Shown piece by piece: positions 7,155-15,206 of a stretch of DNA of 39,430 nucleotides. The stretch spans positions 1 through 39,430 of the forward strand of contig CAMHEZ010000020.1 of assembly GCA_946184295.1 (NCBI GenBank), read 5' to 3'. The position numbers and the translations under genes are program-made. Below the pieces are notes generated by a model, which saw only the letters and a list, made by a program, of their open reading frames with translations, was not told the origin of the DNA and ran no database searches. The DNA is from an uncultured Clostridia bacterium. GTDB lineage: Bacteria > Bacillota > Clostridia > Oscillospirales > Acutalibacteraceae. Numbering within the stretch: position 1 is the stretch's first letter; the number at the start of each line of letters is the position of its first letter.

Positions 7155-8735
7155 ATGAACATCAAAAAGATGTGCTGTACCCTGACCGCGTTCGTGCTGG
7201 CGCTGCTGGTGTTTGCGGGCAATACAGCCGCACCGGTGCAGGCCGCCATGAGCGGCAAAACCGGCATCGGACTGGCCGAATGGGCGTTCCGCGCTTATAA
7301 TGAGGGCTGGACGTATTCCTACGGCGGCTCGTCGGCCGGCGCGGTGGACTGCTCCGGCCTCATCCGCTCCTACTGCAACGGCAAAGGCGGCGGCGCCAAG
7401 GCGCTGCTCGACGCATCCTCCGTCAACGGCTCGGTCAGCGATATGCCGCGTATTCACGGCCTCGGCCTCTGGTGCGACGGTCACGCCGGTGTTTACGTCG
7501 GCAAAAACAAGGACGGCACCAATATGGCCATTGATATGCGCAATTCCAGGGTCAACGTGGTTTATGCCGCCATGAATTCCCGCTATTACAGTCCTTGGGT
7601 CAAGTGGTTCAAGGTCAGCTACCTCTCCTACCCCACCACCGGCTGGTATGAATTTCGCGGGAGCACCTTTTATTATAAGAACGGCGAATTTTGCGTCGGT
7701 GTGGTCAAGGTAGACGGCAAGACCTATGACTTTGGCAAATCTGGCGCTCTGATCGGAGAGATTGACCCTGGCACCCTTACCACGACACAGAAGATCACCA
7801 CAACCAAGACGACAACAACGACAACAACCACGACCACTACTACTACCACCACCACTACAGCAACAACCACTGCAACGGAGATGACTACCACCACCGCAGA
7901 ACTCACTACCACCACTGCAGAAACCACTGTACAAAGCACCACGACGGCTGCACCTTCCGAGAAAACCACCACTTCCGGCAAGAAGACAACCATTCCACAG
8001 ACCACTACCGCCAAAACCACTGCTTCAACCAAAAAATCCACCACGAGAAAGACAACTACAACCCGGAAAACGACCGCCAAAACCACCAAAGGCAAAACCA
8101 CCACCGGTAAAACTTCAGCAACATCAAAACCAACTGCGGATACCGTCTCCACCACTACCACCACAGGACAAACCACTGTGACGACAACCACCGCTCCCCT
8201 TACCTACACACCTTATGAAGGCGGTATGAAGGGCGAAGGCGTCTCCCGGATTCAGAAGCGCCTTTTCGCGCTCGGTTACTACGATCAGGATATTACCGAC
8301 TATTACGGCCCCTTCACCCGCGACGCTGTCAAGGCCTTCCAGAAGGCCATCGGCGTATTGCCCACGGGTATTGCCGATGAAGCAACCCAGCGCAGACTGT
8401 TTGCCGACGACGCGCCGGTTTATGATGAAAACAATTCGCTGATGAATGATGACGATTACCAGCTCGACGACGCGGAGCAGACAGAAACCGAAACCGAGGT
8501 GCAGGAGCAACAGGAAGAACAACTCCCTGTGATTGCTGAATCGGAGGGCATCGGCTCGCTGAGTATGACCGCCAATCCCTACAGCTTCACCAAAACCTAC
8601 GGCGAATCCGGACCACTTCAGACCATGGGGGTGTTTTCTTATCAATCCCCGTCGGTGATGTTCTACCGTGACGGCGAGAGCTACAGCGTTTCCGAAGATA
8701 TCATGGAAAGTCTGGAAAACTGCGTGTTTCTGTGA
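7155..8735 (+). CDS. secreted NlpC/P60 peptidase-like protein with Thr linker and peptidoglycan-binding domain
   Basis: Probable cell-wall endopeptidase or remodelling protein, 526 aa. A signal peptide (residues about 1-31, ending PVQAAM) leads into an NlpC/P60-type domain. Cys66 lies in AVDCSGLIRSY and His110 in GHAGVYVG, the expected Cys/His pair. A linker (about 208-350) is almost entirely Thr with Ala, Lys and Ser, of a type often O-glycosylated in ruminococcal surface proteins. A peptidoglycan-binding-1 repeat follows (about 355-415; GVSRIQKRLFALGYY, VKAFQKAIGVLPTG). The C-terminal tail is acidic and Gln-rich. The catalytic domain is short for the family, so activity is likely but not certain. 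The ATG is at 7155 behind GGGGAATGAT. Confidence 0.85.
   Translation: MNIKKMCCTLTAFVLALLVFAGNTAAPVQAAMSGKTGIGLAEWAFRAYNEGWTYSYGGSSAGAVDCSGLIRSYCNGKGGGAKALLDASSVNGSVSDMPRIHGLGLWCDGHAGVYVGKNKDGTNMAIDMRNSRVNVVYAAMNSRYYSPWVKWFKVSYLSYPTTGWYEFRGSTFYYKNGEFCVGVVKVDGKTYDFGKSGALIGEIDPGTLTTTQKITTTKTTTTTTTTTTTTTTTTTATTTATEMTTTTAELTTTTAETTVQSTTTAAPSEKTTTSGKKTTIPQTTTAKTTASTKKSTTRKTTTTRKTTAKTTKGKTTTGKTSATSKPTADTVSTTTTTGQTTVTTTTAPLTYTPYEGGMKGEGVSRIQKRLFALGYYDQDITDYYGPFTRDAVKAFQKAIGVLPTGIADEATQRRLFADDAPVYDENNSLMNDDDYQLDDAEQTETETEVQEQQEEQLPVIAESEGIGSLSMTANPYSFTKTYGESGPLQTMGVFSYQSPSVMFYRDGESYSVSEDIMESLENCVFL
7778..8200 (+). repeat. Thr-codon low-complexity tract
   Basis: A long in-frame run of ACN codons (ACC, ACA, ACT, ACG mixed) coding the Thr-rich linker of the NlpC/P60 protein. 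Uninterrupted ACA/ACC/ACT stretches lie at about 7800-7870. Triplet repeats like this can change length by slippage without breaking the frame. Confidence 0.85.
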
Positions 8736-8753
8736 GGAAGGAGTGGGCATACA

Positions 8754-9023
8754 ATGTGTCAGATCATTGAAGACGCTATCAGAGAGGAAAGAAAAGATAT
8801 TTTTAGAAAAGGCCTCGAGCAGGGCCTCGAACAAGGACTTGAACAAGGTCTCGAACAGGGACTTGAACAGGGACGCTCCGAAGAACGGGCAAAGGCCGCT
8901 CAGGCAGCCGAGCGCAATGCCCTCCATATGCTGGCCGACGGGCTTCCTGTCGAACGAATCGTACAATACTCAGGGCTGCCGCTGGAAACGGTTCGCAGGC
9001 TGGCAGGACTGTCTGCCAAGTAA
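8754..9023 (+). CDS. short Rpn/PD-(D/E)XK-transposase-type C-terminal fragment
   Basis: An 89-residue protein that matches only the C-terminal end of Rpn-type recombination-promoting nucleases (PD-(D/E)XK transposase family, PF12784-like). It has a MCQIIEDAIREER lead, five GLEQ repeats (residues 20-39), then a helical tail (MLADGLPVERIVQYSGLPLE) resembling the putative DNA-binding end of the family. The nuclease domain is absent. It nevertheless has its own ribosome-binding site (AGGAAGGAG) and ATG, 18 bases after the NlpC/P60 stop, so it may still be translated. Read either as a remnant or as a stand-alone small protein, as reported for internal-start products of rpn genes. Confidence 0.6.
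   Translation: MCQIIEDAIREERKDIFRKGLEQGLEQGLEQGLEQGLEQGRSEERAKAAQAAERNALHMLADGLPVERIVQYSGLPLETVRRLAGLSAK
8811..8870 (+). repeat. five 12-bp tandem repeats coding GLEQ
   Basis: Five tandem 12-mers (GGCCTCGAGCAG-like) code identical GLEQ units but differ at synonymous third positions (GGC/GGA/GGT, CTC/CTT, GAG/GAA, CAG/CAA). This indicates an old expansion kept at the protein level. Confidence 0.85.
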
Positions 9024-9073
9024 GATTGGTACCGTGCCATCACAATCAGACAACGTGAAGGGAGGTAATCCAT

Positions 9074-10117
9074 GTGAGTGCCGGACTGATCCGCCTGACC
9101 ATCTTACTTTGCACAATATCAACACTTCTGATCGCCGGAATGATTATTTTCGGCTTCTGGATGTTCGATTTCGCGCTGGTCCGAAAGGAAAAAATGGATT
9201 TCGACGCGGGCGACGATCTGCTGCCCCACATGGATATCATTCGTCTGCGTGCCCGCGAGGCACAGGAAAAAATTACCCATATGCACCCGGAAGACGTCTA
9301 CATCCGGTCTCACGACGGTTTGCGGCTTCATGCCACCTTTGTGCCGTGTACCTATTTTTCGCGCAAGGTAGTCATTGCAGTACACGGCTACAACAGCTAT
9401 GGCATGTTCGATATGTCCAGTGTTGTGCCCTACTTCCGCGGTATGGGCTTCAACGTCATCATCGTTGACAACCGTGCGCACGGCAGCAGCGAGGGCAAGT
9501 ACATCGGCTTCGGCTGGCTGGACCGCATGGACATCCTCAACTGGATTCGTTACGCCACATCCCGCTTCGGACAAAATTGCGAGATCCTGCTGCATGGGGT
9601 TTCCATGGGGGCCGCCACCGTACTGATGACCTGCGGCGAGGCGGCGCTGCCGCATCAGGTAAAAGGCGTGATTGCCGACTGCCCCTTTGCGGGCGCCTAT
9701 GAGGAATTTGGCTACATCATGCGCTCCAACTATCGCGTACCCGGGCGGCCGCTGCTCTACTTCGCCAGCGGAGTGTGCCGACTGCGCGCCGGCTATTCCT
9801 TCCGCGACTGCTCCACGCTCCGGGCTGTCAAAAACATTCGGATTCCTGTCCTCTTCATTCACGGCACAGACGATACCTTCGTGCCGCCTAAAATGACTGA
9901 AAAAATGTACAAAGCCTGCCATGCCAAACAAAAATACCTTTACATGGTACCCAAGGCCACCCATTGCTACAGCGCGTTTCAGGATATGAACGCCTATGTG
10001 CGCCAAGTCTCCGACTTCGTCTATAACATCGAGCATCCAGAGGAAGAAGAACCCGCCGAGTCGTCGCCAGGCCAATCGGTCTCTGCGGAAAAGCAAACAG
10101 CTTACAAACGGTTGTGA
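9074..10117 (+). CDS. alpha/beta hydrolase with N-terminal membrane segment
   Basis: Serine hydrolase, 347 aa, of the BEM46/YqkD-like alpha/beta group. A membrane helix lies at about residues 10-32. VIAVHGYNSYG supplies the oxyanion region. Asp and Arg occur in DNRAHGSSEG. The nucleophile elbow is GVSMGAAT, with the serine at about residue 177. The acid is in HGTDDTFVP and the catalytic His in THCYSAF. The start is GTG at 9074: an ATG two bases earlier is followed at once by TGA, and GGGAGGTAATCC gives correct spacing. It is the fourth membrane-anchored hydrolase in 10 kb but belongs to a different subgroup. Substrate unknown. Confidence 0.85.
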   Translation: MSAGLIRLTILLCTISTLLIAGMIIFGFWMFDFALVRKEKMDFDAGDDLLPHMDIIRLRAREAQEKITHMHPEDVYIRSHDGLRLHATFVPCTYFSRKVVIAVHGYNSYGMFDMSSVVPYFRGMGFNVIIVDNRAHGSSEGKYIGFGWLDRMDILNWIRYATSRFGQNCEILLHGVSMGAATVLMTCGEAALPHQVKGVIADCPFAGAYEEFGYIMRSNYRVPGRPLLYFASGVCRLRAGYSFRDCSTLRAVKNIRIPVLFIHGTDDTFVPPKMTEKMYKACHAKQKYLYMVPKATHCYSAFQDMNAYVRQVSDFVYNIEHPEEEEPAESSPGQSVSAEKQTAYKRL

Positions 10118-10157
10118 GTCGGTTTTTTGTCAGAAATGCAAGAATTTAAAAAATGAC

Positions 10158-10186
10158 TTGCAAAACAGCAGTGTTTGTAGTAAGAT
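10158..10186 (+). promoter_or_regulatory. probable promoter of the aspartate aminotransferase gene
   Basis: TTGCAA (10158-10163), 17 bases, TAAGAT (10181-10186), 119 bases before the start codon. The transcript would begin just upstream of the hairpin at 10211-10265. Confidence 0.5.
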
Positions 10187-10210
10187 AATAAGAGCATTTA
10201 CATGCGGTGA

Positions 10211-10265
10211 ATGCGGAGGTGCCAAGTGCCTTGCGTTTTGTGTAGGGCATTTCGCACTTCCGCAT
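10211..10265 (+). promoter_or_regulatory. leader hairpin before the aminotransferase
   Basis: ATGCGGAGGTGC (10211-10222) pairs with GCACTTCCGCAT (10254-10265), 11 of 12 Watson-Crick plus one G-T, enclosing a 31-base loop. No T-tract follows. It lies in the 5' leader, so it may influence translation or stability. It fits no riboswitch class I know. Confidence 0.4.
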
Positions 10266-10305
10266 ATTGTTTGCCGCAATGAATATTGAAGGAGTGTATC
10301 AGTCA

Positions 10306-11592
10306 ATGGCATCATTCAAGAGCATGAACAGGGAAGAACTCACCGCCGTCAGAAATCAGCTTCAGGCCGAGTACGACGCGTACAAGGCAAAGGGACTCAG
10401 CCTCAACATGGCCAGAGGCATTCCCAGCAAGGCACAGCTGGAGCTTTCTATGGGTCTGCTCGATTCCGTCAACAGCTCCACCGACCTCACCGGCATCAAC
10501 GGCGCAGATTACCGCAACTACGGTATTCTCGACGGCATTCCCGAGGCCAAGCAGCTCTTCGCCGACCTGTTTCATGTAACGACAGATGAAATCATCGTAG
10601 GCGGCAACTCCAGCCTCACGCTCATGTTCGACACCATTTCCTCCGCTATGGCTCATGGCCTGCTCGGCAGCACCCCCTGGGCAAGTCTCCCCGAGGTCAA
10701 ATTTCTCTGCCCCGTTCCCGGCTACGACCGCCATTTTGCCATTACCGAATATTTCGGCATCAAGATGATCCCCGTTCCGATGGACGAGAACGGCCCCGCG
10801 ATGGACTTCATCGAGAGTGCCGTCGCCAGCGATCCCGCTATCAAGGGCATCTGGTGTGTTCCCAAGTATTCCAATCCTGTCGGCATTACGTATTCCGACG
10901 AAGTGGTGCGCCGCTTCGCCAATCTGAAGCCCGCCGCCAAGGATTTCCGCATTTTCTGGGACAACGCCTACTGCATCCATCATCTCTTCCACGAGGACGT
11001 GCAGCTCCTCGATATTCTCGACGAGTGCAAGAAGGCGGGCAATCCCAACATGGTCTACATGTATTTCTCCACCTCCAAGATCACCTTCCCCGGCGCCGGT
11101 CTTGCCGGCATGGCTTCTTCCAAGGAAAACATCACCGCCATCAAAAAGCGTATGACTGTGCAGTCCATCGGTCCCGACAAGATCAACCAGCTGCGTCATA
11201 TGAAGTTCTTCAAGAACCTCGACGGCCTGCTTGAACAGATGAAGAAGCACGCCGACATCATCCGCCCCAAGTTCGAGGCAGTTGACAGCACGCTCACCGA
11301 GCAGTTCGCTGACAGTGATGTGGCCACCTGGAGCAAGCCCAACGGCGGCTACTTCGTCAGTCTCAACGTCATGGACGGCTGCGCCAAGCGCACCGTGCAG
11401 CTCTGCAAGGAAGCGGGCGTCACGCTTACCAATGCGGGGGCTACCTATCCTTACGGCAACGATCCTCATGACAGCAATATTCGCATTGCCCCCACTTCCC
11501 CCACCGTGGAGGAGCTGACCGAGGCGATGAAGATTCTCGCCGTCAGCGCTAAGCTCGCGGCCGCCGACAAGTTGCTGTCTGCCGGCAATTAG
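10306..11592 (+). CDS. aspartate aminotransferase, PF12897 (MocR-like/subgroup Ic) type
   Basis: PLP-dependent aminotransferase, 428 aa, of the Asp_aminotransf (PF12897) family, which makes aspartate from oxaloacetate and glutamate. Typical blocks are LNMARGIPSKAQLEL near the start, YRNYGILDGIPEAKQLF, VGGNSSLTLMFD, PGYDRHFAI, VPKYSNPVGITY and FWDNAYCIHHL. The PLP lysine is Lys258 in STSKITFPGAG. The frame is open to 10267, but the ATG at 10306 is chosen because it sits behind GAAGGAGTG and the family begins at this point. It has its own promoter and a strong terminator, so it is monocistronic. Cytosolic amino-acid metabolism. Confidence 0.9.
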   Translation: MASFKSMNREELTAVRNQLQAEYDAYKAKGLSLNMARGIPSKAQLELSMGLLDSVNSSTDLTGINGADYRNYGILDGIPEAKQLFADLFHVTTDEIIVGGNSSLTLMFDTISSAMAHGLLGSTPWASLPEVKFLCPVPGYDRHFAITEYFGIKMIPVPMDENGPAMDFIESAVASDPAIKGIWCVPKYSNPVGITYSDEVVRRFANLKPAAKDFRIFWDNAYCIHHLFHEDVQLLDILDECKKAGNPNMVYMYFSTSKITFPGAGLAGMASSKENITAIKKRMTVQSIGPDKINQLRHMKFFKNLDGLLEQMKKHADIIRPKFEAVDSTLTEQFADSDVATWSKPNGGYFVSLNVMDGCAKRTVQLCKEAGVTLTNAGATYPYGNDPHDSNIRIAPTSPTVEELTEAMKILAVSAKLAAADKLLSAGN

Positions 11593-11637
11593 TGCTTGCC
11601 GGAGCAGGAAAATTTTTCAGGCTCAACATAACATCAG

Positions 11638-11682
11638 GCAGGGAGACCTTCCCACCAAGGTATGAAGGTCTCCCTGCTTTTT
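11638..11682 (+). terminator. intrinsic terminator after the aspartate aminotransferase
   Basis: Perfect 13-bp stem (GCAGGGAGACCTT at 11638-11650 with AAGGTCTCCCTGC at 11665-11677), a 14-base loop, then TTTTT. Confidence 0.9.
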
Positions 11683-11741
11683 GCCATGCGTTGTCAAACC
11701 ATGCAGCTATCCAACTAATTTATGAATATTGCAAAAAAAGA

Positions 11742-11770
11742 TTGACAACTTCGTCCAATAATTTTATAAT
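11742..11770 (+). promoter_or_regulatory. perfect consensus promoter of secDF
   Basis: TTGACA (11742-11747), 17 bases, TATAAT (11765-11770). A leader of about 95 bases follows, with two short hairpins (GTCCG/CGGAC and GCGGC/GCCGC), before the AAGGAGG site of secD. Confidence 0.85.
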
Positions 11771-11871
11771 ATCTGTGTTATGTCCGTTTCGCGGCGTAAG
11801 GCGGACGGGCTATGCGGCATATGCGATAGATAGGCCGCAAACATACAAACATCTTTTAAGGAGGAAAACAA

Positions 11872-13395
11872 ATGAAGCGTGTAGGCAAGCCGTGGTTCTT
11901 TGTGGTTGCCCTGCTGATCTTTGGTCTGGCGTATACGTCATTCTTCGGCGTGTATAAGCAAAACGGCGATTTGCAGGAAACCATCATTCGCGGCGCAAAG
12001 GATATCAGGTGGGGTACCGACATACAAGGCGGCGTCAGCGTCACCTTCGGCCCCGAAGAAAATGTCGACGCCACCAACGACCAGATCGAGAGCGCTAAGT
12101 CCATTCTAGAAATCCGTCTGGTTTCTTCCGGCGTCACAGACTACGAGCTTTACGCGGACAAGGACAACGACAGACTGCTGGTCAGCTTCCCGTGGAAGGA
12201 CAACAATTCACAGGACGTGGCCGGCACCATCAAGAGTCTCTCCCAGAGTGCGGAGCTGTTTTTCATCGGCGGCACGCCTAACAGCATCACCATCACTTAC
12301 AATGAGGACGGCACCAAAACCGTCACCGATGAGACCGGCGCGGAATGTGACATTGTCCTCGAAGGCAAAGACGTCAAAAAGGCCGAGAGCGGTTATATCT
12401 CCAATGACAACGAATTTGTTGTCTCGCTGGAGCTGACCACCGAACCCGCAGAAGGCGAGGAACTCAGCGGCAAAGAAAAATTTGCACAGGGTACCGAAAC
12501 GTATCTCAACAAACGCATTTCCATCTGGATGGACGATGTGTGTCTCTCCGCTCCCACCGTCAACAATGTCATTTCGGACGGCAAGGCGCAGATCTCCGGC
12601 AGCTTCACCGCCGAATCGTCCAAAACGCTCGCCGACAATATCAACGGCGGCGCGCTCCCCTTCAAGCTGGTCACCATCGACTATTCGTCGGTTGACCCGA
12701 CACTCGGCACCGATGCGCTTCAGGCCATGCTCATCGCGGGCATCATCGCCTTTGCGCTCATCTGCGTGTTTATGATTGCTTACTACCGTCTACCCGGCGT
12801 GGTAGCCTGCATCTGCCTGCTGGGGCAGGTCGCGGGCACAATCGCGGCGGTTTCGGGTTACTTCTCCGTCTTCGACAGCTTTACCCTCACACTGCCCGGT
12901 ATCGCTGGTATCATTCTCTCGGTCGGTATGGGCGTGGACGCCAACATCATCACCGCCGAGCGTATCCGTGAGGAGCTGCGCAAAGGCAAAACCCTTGACG
13001 GCGCCATCAAAGCGGGTTCTTCCAACAGCTTCTCGGCCATCTTCGACAGCAACGTGACCAATATCATCGTTTCCGTCATTCTGATGGGCGTCTTCGGTCC
13101 GCCGGATACCGTGTGGAGCACGCTGCTGACTCCCTTCCTCTGGATGTTCGGCACCTCCACCACCGGCGCGATTTACTCCTTCGGCTATACCCTGTTGGTG
13201 GGCGTCATTCTAAACTTTGTCATGGGTGTGGCCGCGTCCCGTATCATGATCAGCTCGCTTTCCGGCTACAAGCTGCTGCGCGGCAGAAGACTCTACGGCG
13301 ACTACAGCGAACAGAAAAAACGTGAAATTGAGGCAGCCGCCGCAAAGGCTTATACCAAGGCGCATGCCGAAAGAAAGGAGGCCGCAGAGAACTAA
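11872..13395 (+). CDS. secD: protein translocase subunit SecD
   Basis: Membrane subunit of the SecDF complex, which uses the proton motive force to help SecYEG/SecA release exported proteins, 507 aa. Order: membrane helix 1 (residues 9-26), an extracytoplasmic P1 head region (about 40-280) with GTDIQGGVSVTF near the start, then five helices. The conserved family segment GVDANIITAERIREEL follows IAGIILSVGM. The C-terminal tail is charged and alanine-rich. The start at 11872 follows AAGGAGGAAAAC. Its TAA stop shares one base with the secF ATG (TAATG), so translation is coupled. YajC is not encoded next to it. Confidence 0.95.
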   Translation: MKRVGKPWFFVVALLIFGLAYTSFFGVYKQNGDLQETIIRGAKDIRWGTDIQGGVSVTFGPEENVDATNDQIESAKSILEIRLVSSGVTDYELYADKDNDRLLVSFPWKDNNSQDVAGTIKSLSQSAELFFIGGTPNSITITYNEDGTKTVTDETGAECDIVLEGKDVKKAESGYISNDNEFVVSLELTTEPAEGEELSGKEKFAQGTETYLNKRISIWMDDVCLSAPTVNNVISDGKAQISGSFTAESSKTLADNINGGALPFKLVTIDYSSVDPTLGTDALQAMLIAGIIAFALICVFMIAYYRLPGVVACICLLGQVAGTIAAVSGYFSVFDSFTLTLPGIAGIILSVGMGVDANIITAERIREELRKGKTLDGAIKAGSSNSFSAIFDSNVTNIIVSVILMGVFGPPDTVWSTLLTPFLWMFGTSTTGAIYSFGYTLLVGVILNFVMGVAASRIMISSLSGYKLLRGRRLYGDYSEQKKREIEAAAAKAYTKAHAERKEAAEN

Positions 13396-14426
13396 TGGTA
13401 AAAAGTTATCTGGCCAGAAGAGATTTTGACTTTCTGAAATATCGCAGGCGTTTCCTGCTCTTTGCCCTCTGCGTGATCCTCGTGGGCGTTGTCTTCAATG
13501 TCGTGCGCGGCACCAAGCTGGACATCAAGTTCACCGGCGGCGCTATGCTCAAATATTCCTACTCCCTTGACAACACGGTTTCGGATTCCGACGTGTCAGC
13601 GAGCGACTACATGAAGCTCGACAAGACCGCCATCGCCGGCATGGTCAAGGAAGTCACCGGACAGGATTCCACCATCACCATTGCCCAGAGCGCTTCGGCG
13701 GAAGGCGGCGTCAAGAACACCATCACGATTTCCATGAGCGGCAAAAAAACCATGGACGAGGACACCGGCGATCAGCTCGCAGAAAAGATGACTGCGGAAT
13801 ATCCCCATGTGGACTTCGCCATGATTGAGTCCAACTCAGTGGACGCCACCACAGGCAGCGAGTTCTTCGGCAAATGCCTGATGGCGGTATTGCTCGCGGC
13901 CGTCTTCATGATTCTCTATGTAGCGCTTCGCTTCCGCAAGATCGGCGGTATGTCAGCAGGTGTGACGGCGATTATCGCCATCATTCACGACTGCCTGATT
14001 GTCTACTTCACCTTTGTGGCATTCGGCTTCTCCCTCAACGACAACTTCATCGCGGTGCTGCTGACCATCATCGGCTATTCCATCAACTCGACCATCATCA
14101 TCTATGACCGTATTCGCGAAAATCGTGAGGTCATGGGCAAGAAGGCGACTTATGCTGAACTGGCCAACCGCAGCTTGAATGAAACACTGGGCAGAACCAT
14201 CAACACAAACCTCACCCTGATTGTGGCGGTGCTGACGGTTGTGATTGTGGCCTTTATCTATGACATCACCTCCATCATCACCTTTGCGGTGCCCATGCTG
14301 GCAGGTGTTATTGCAGGCACCTATTCCTCCATGTTCATCTCCAACTCTCTCTGGGTATCATGGCGTGAATACCGCGACGCCAAGCTCGCGCAGAAAAAAC
14401 TCAGCTCCTTCTCCAAAAAGAAGTAA
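13395..14426 (+). CDS. secF: protein translocase subunit SecF
   Basis: Partner of SecD, 343 aa. It has one N-terminal helix (about 18-36), the family entry motif LDIKFTGGAMLKYSYS, an extracytoplasmic P4 domain (about 50-150), then five helices. Conserved blocks are VTAIIAIIHDCLIVYFTFVA and SINSTIIIYDRIRENR. The ATG overlaps the secD stop. The ribosome-binding site AAGGAGG (13375-13381) lies inside secD. SecD and SecF are separate genes here, as in many Clostridia, whereas Bacillus has a fused SecDF. Confidence 0.95.
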   Translation: MVKSYLARRDFDFLKYRRRFLLFALCVILVGVVFNVVRGTKLDIKFTGGAMLKYSYSLDNTVSDSDVSASDYMKLDKTAIAGMVKEVTGQDSTITIAQSASAEGGVKNTITISMSGKKTMDEDTGDQLAEKMTAEYPHVDFAMIESNSVDATTGSEFFGKCLMAVLLAAVFMILYVALRFRKIGGMSAGVTAIIAIIHDCLIVYFTFVAFGFSLNDNFIAVLLTIIGYSINSTIIIYDRIRENREVMGKKATYAELANRSLNETLGRTINTNLTLIVAVLTVVIVAFIYDITSIITFAVPMLAGVIAGTYSSMFISNSLWVSWREYRDAKLAQKKLSSFSKKK

Positions 14427-14460
14427 GCCATAGAATCTTGATTAAATCATAACAAATCAA

Positions 14461-14507
14461 AACAGGGACATTTCTGAAAAGTTTATGCTGATCGGAATGT
14501 CCCTGTT
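14461..14507 (+). terminator. terminator-like hairpin after secF
   Basis: AACAGGGACATT (14461-14472) pairs with AATGTCCCTGTT (14496-14507) in a perfect 12-bp stem with a 23-base loop. The T-tract is weak (CTGTATTT). Confidence 0.7.
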
Positions 14508-14543
14508 CTGTATTTAGCGTACATGAAAAGGAGTCTTTTCTAA

Positions 14544-15116
14544 ATGTTAGAAAAATACTTGCAATTTATCAAGGCAAAATACCCCCATTCCTTCCGCGAG
14601 GCAACCGACGAGGAAATCGCCCAACTGAAGAAACTGACCAAGTACGAACTACCCGAGGATTTTATTGCGATGTTCCGCGGCGCTATGCCGACCGAGACAG
14701 TGGAAGTATCAAGCATTACCTTCTACCCGCTTGAGCGAATCATCGCGGAAAACACCCAATATGTACCCGGCGCGAATGTGTCGCCCTACGGCCTGTTTGC
14801 CTTTGCCTCCACCGCGGATGGCGATCCTGTGTGTATTGATTTGGTGCATGAAGATCATACGATCTTCCATTGTCCGCATGATCTGCTGAGCGACGGCAAA
14901 GAGATTTCCTTCTACAAGGACGAAATGATTACACTGCCCTTCAACTACGATAATATCACTGAATTTTCGGGGTGTGTGGGTGAGGACCTCGACGAATTTC
15001 TCGAAATGTTGATGACCGACACCATTGACCTGTATACCACGACGCAAATCATCAATCTCAACCATGCCCACGCAATGGAAAATTTCCTGCGCGGCATGAT
15101 GGGCAGTGAAAATTAA
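14544..15116 (+). CDS. SMI1/KNR4 (SUKH) family protein
   Basis: 190-residue cytosolic protein with the SUKH fold pattern: an N-terminal helix with AQLKKLTKYELPEDFIAMF (the L-P-x-D/E-F signature), then FYPLERIIAEN, then FAFASTADGDPVCIDLV where the family has its G-D strand motif, and a C-terminal helix (DLDEFLEMLM). SUKH proteins are often immunity proteins for polymorphic toxins, but many lone copies have unknown roles. No toxin gene is adjacent here, so it is either an orphan immunity gene or a housekeeping SUKH. It starts at 14544 behind AAAAGGAG. A Rpn-type nuclease gene with its own promoter follows. Confidence 0.75.
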   Translation: MLEKYLQFIKAKYPHSFREATDEEIAQLKKLTKYELPEDFIAMFRGAMPTETVEVSSITFYPLERIIAENTQYVPGANVSPYGLFAFASTADGDPVCIDLVHEDHTIFHCPHDLLSDGKEISFYKDEMITLPFNYDNITEFSGCVGEDLDEFLEMLMTDTIDLYTTTQIINLNHAHAMENFLRGMMGSEN

Positions 15117-15152
15117 AAGGTCTGTGAGGAAAAACGAAACCGAATCTCATTC

Positions 15153-15181
15153 TTGACACTGAAATGAAATAGGGATATAAT
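15153..15181 (+). promoter_or_regulatory. perfect consensus promoter of the Rpn-type gene
   Basis: TTGACA (15153-15158), 17-base spacer, TATAAT (15176-15181), 25 bases before the ATG. This is unusually strong for a transposase-like nuclease. Confidence 0.8.
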
Positions 15182-15206
15182 ATCAATGGAACGGAGGCGA
15201 TAGAAA

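Noticed and set aside
7724-8191. Val-rich minus-strand ORF
   Set aside because: Only the complement of the Thr-codon tract.
9119-10096. 325-aa minus-strand ORF opposite the fourth hydrolase
   Set aside because: Antisense shadow with no recognisable domain or ribosome-binding site.
10312-11469. 385-aa minus-strand ORF opposite the aspartate aminotransferase
   Set aside because: Antisense shadow; the plus strand has complete PLP-enzyme motifs, a ribosome-binding site and a terminator.
11592-11957. 121-aa plus ORF upstream of secD
   Set aside because: Spans a 13-bp intrinsic terminator and the secD promoter; no protein-like features.
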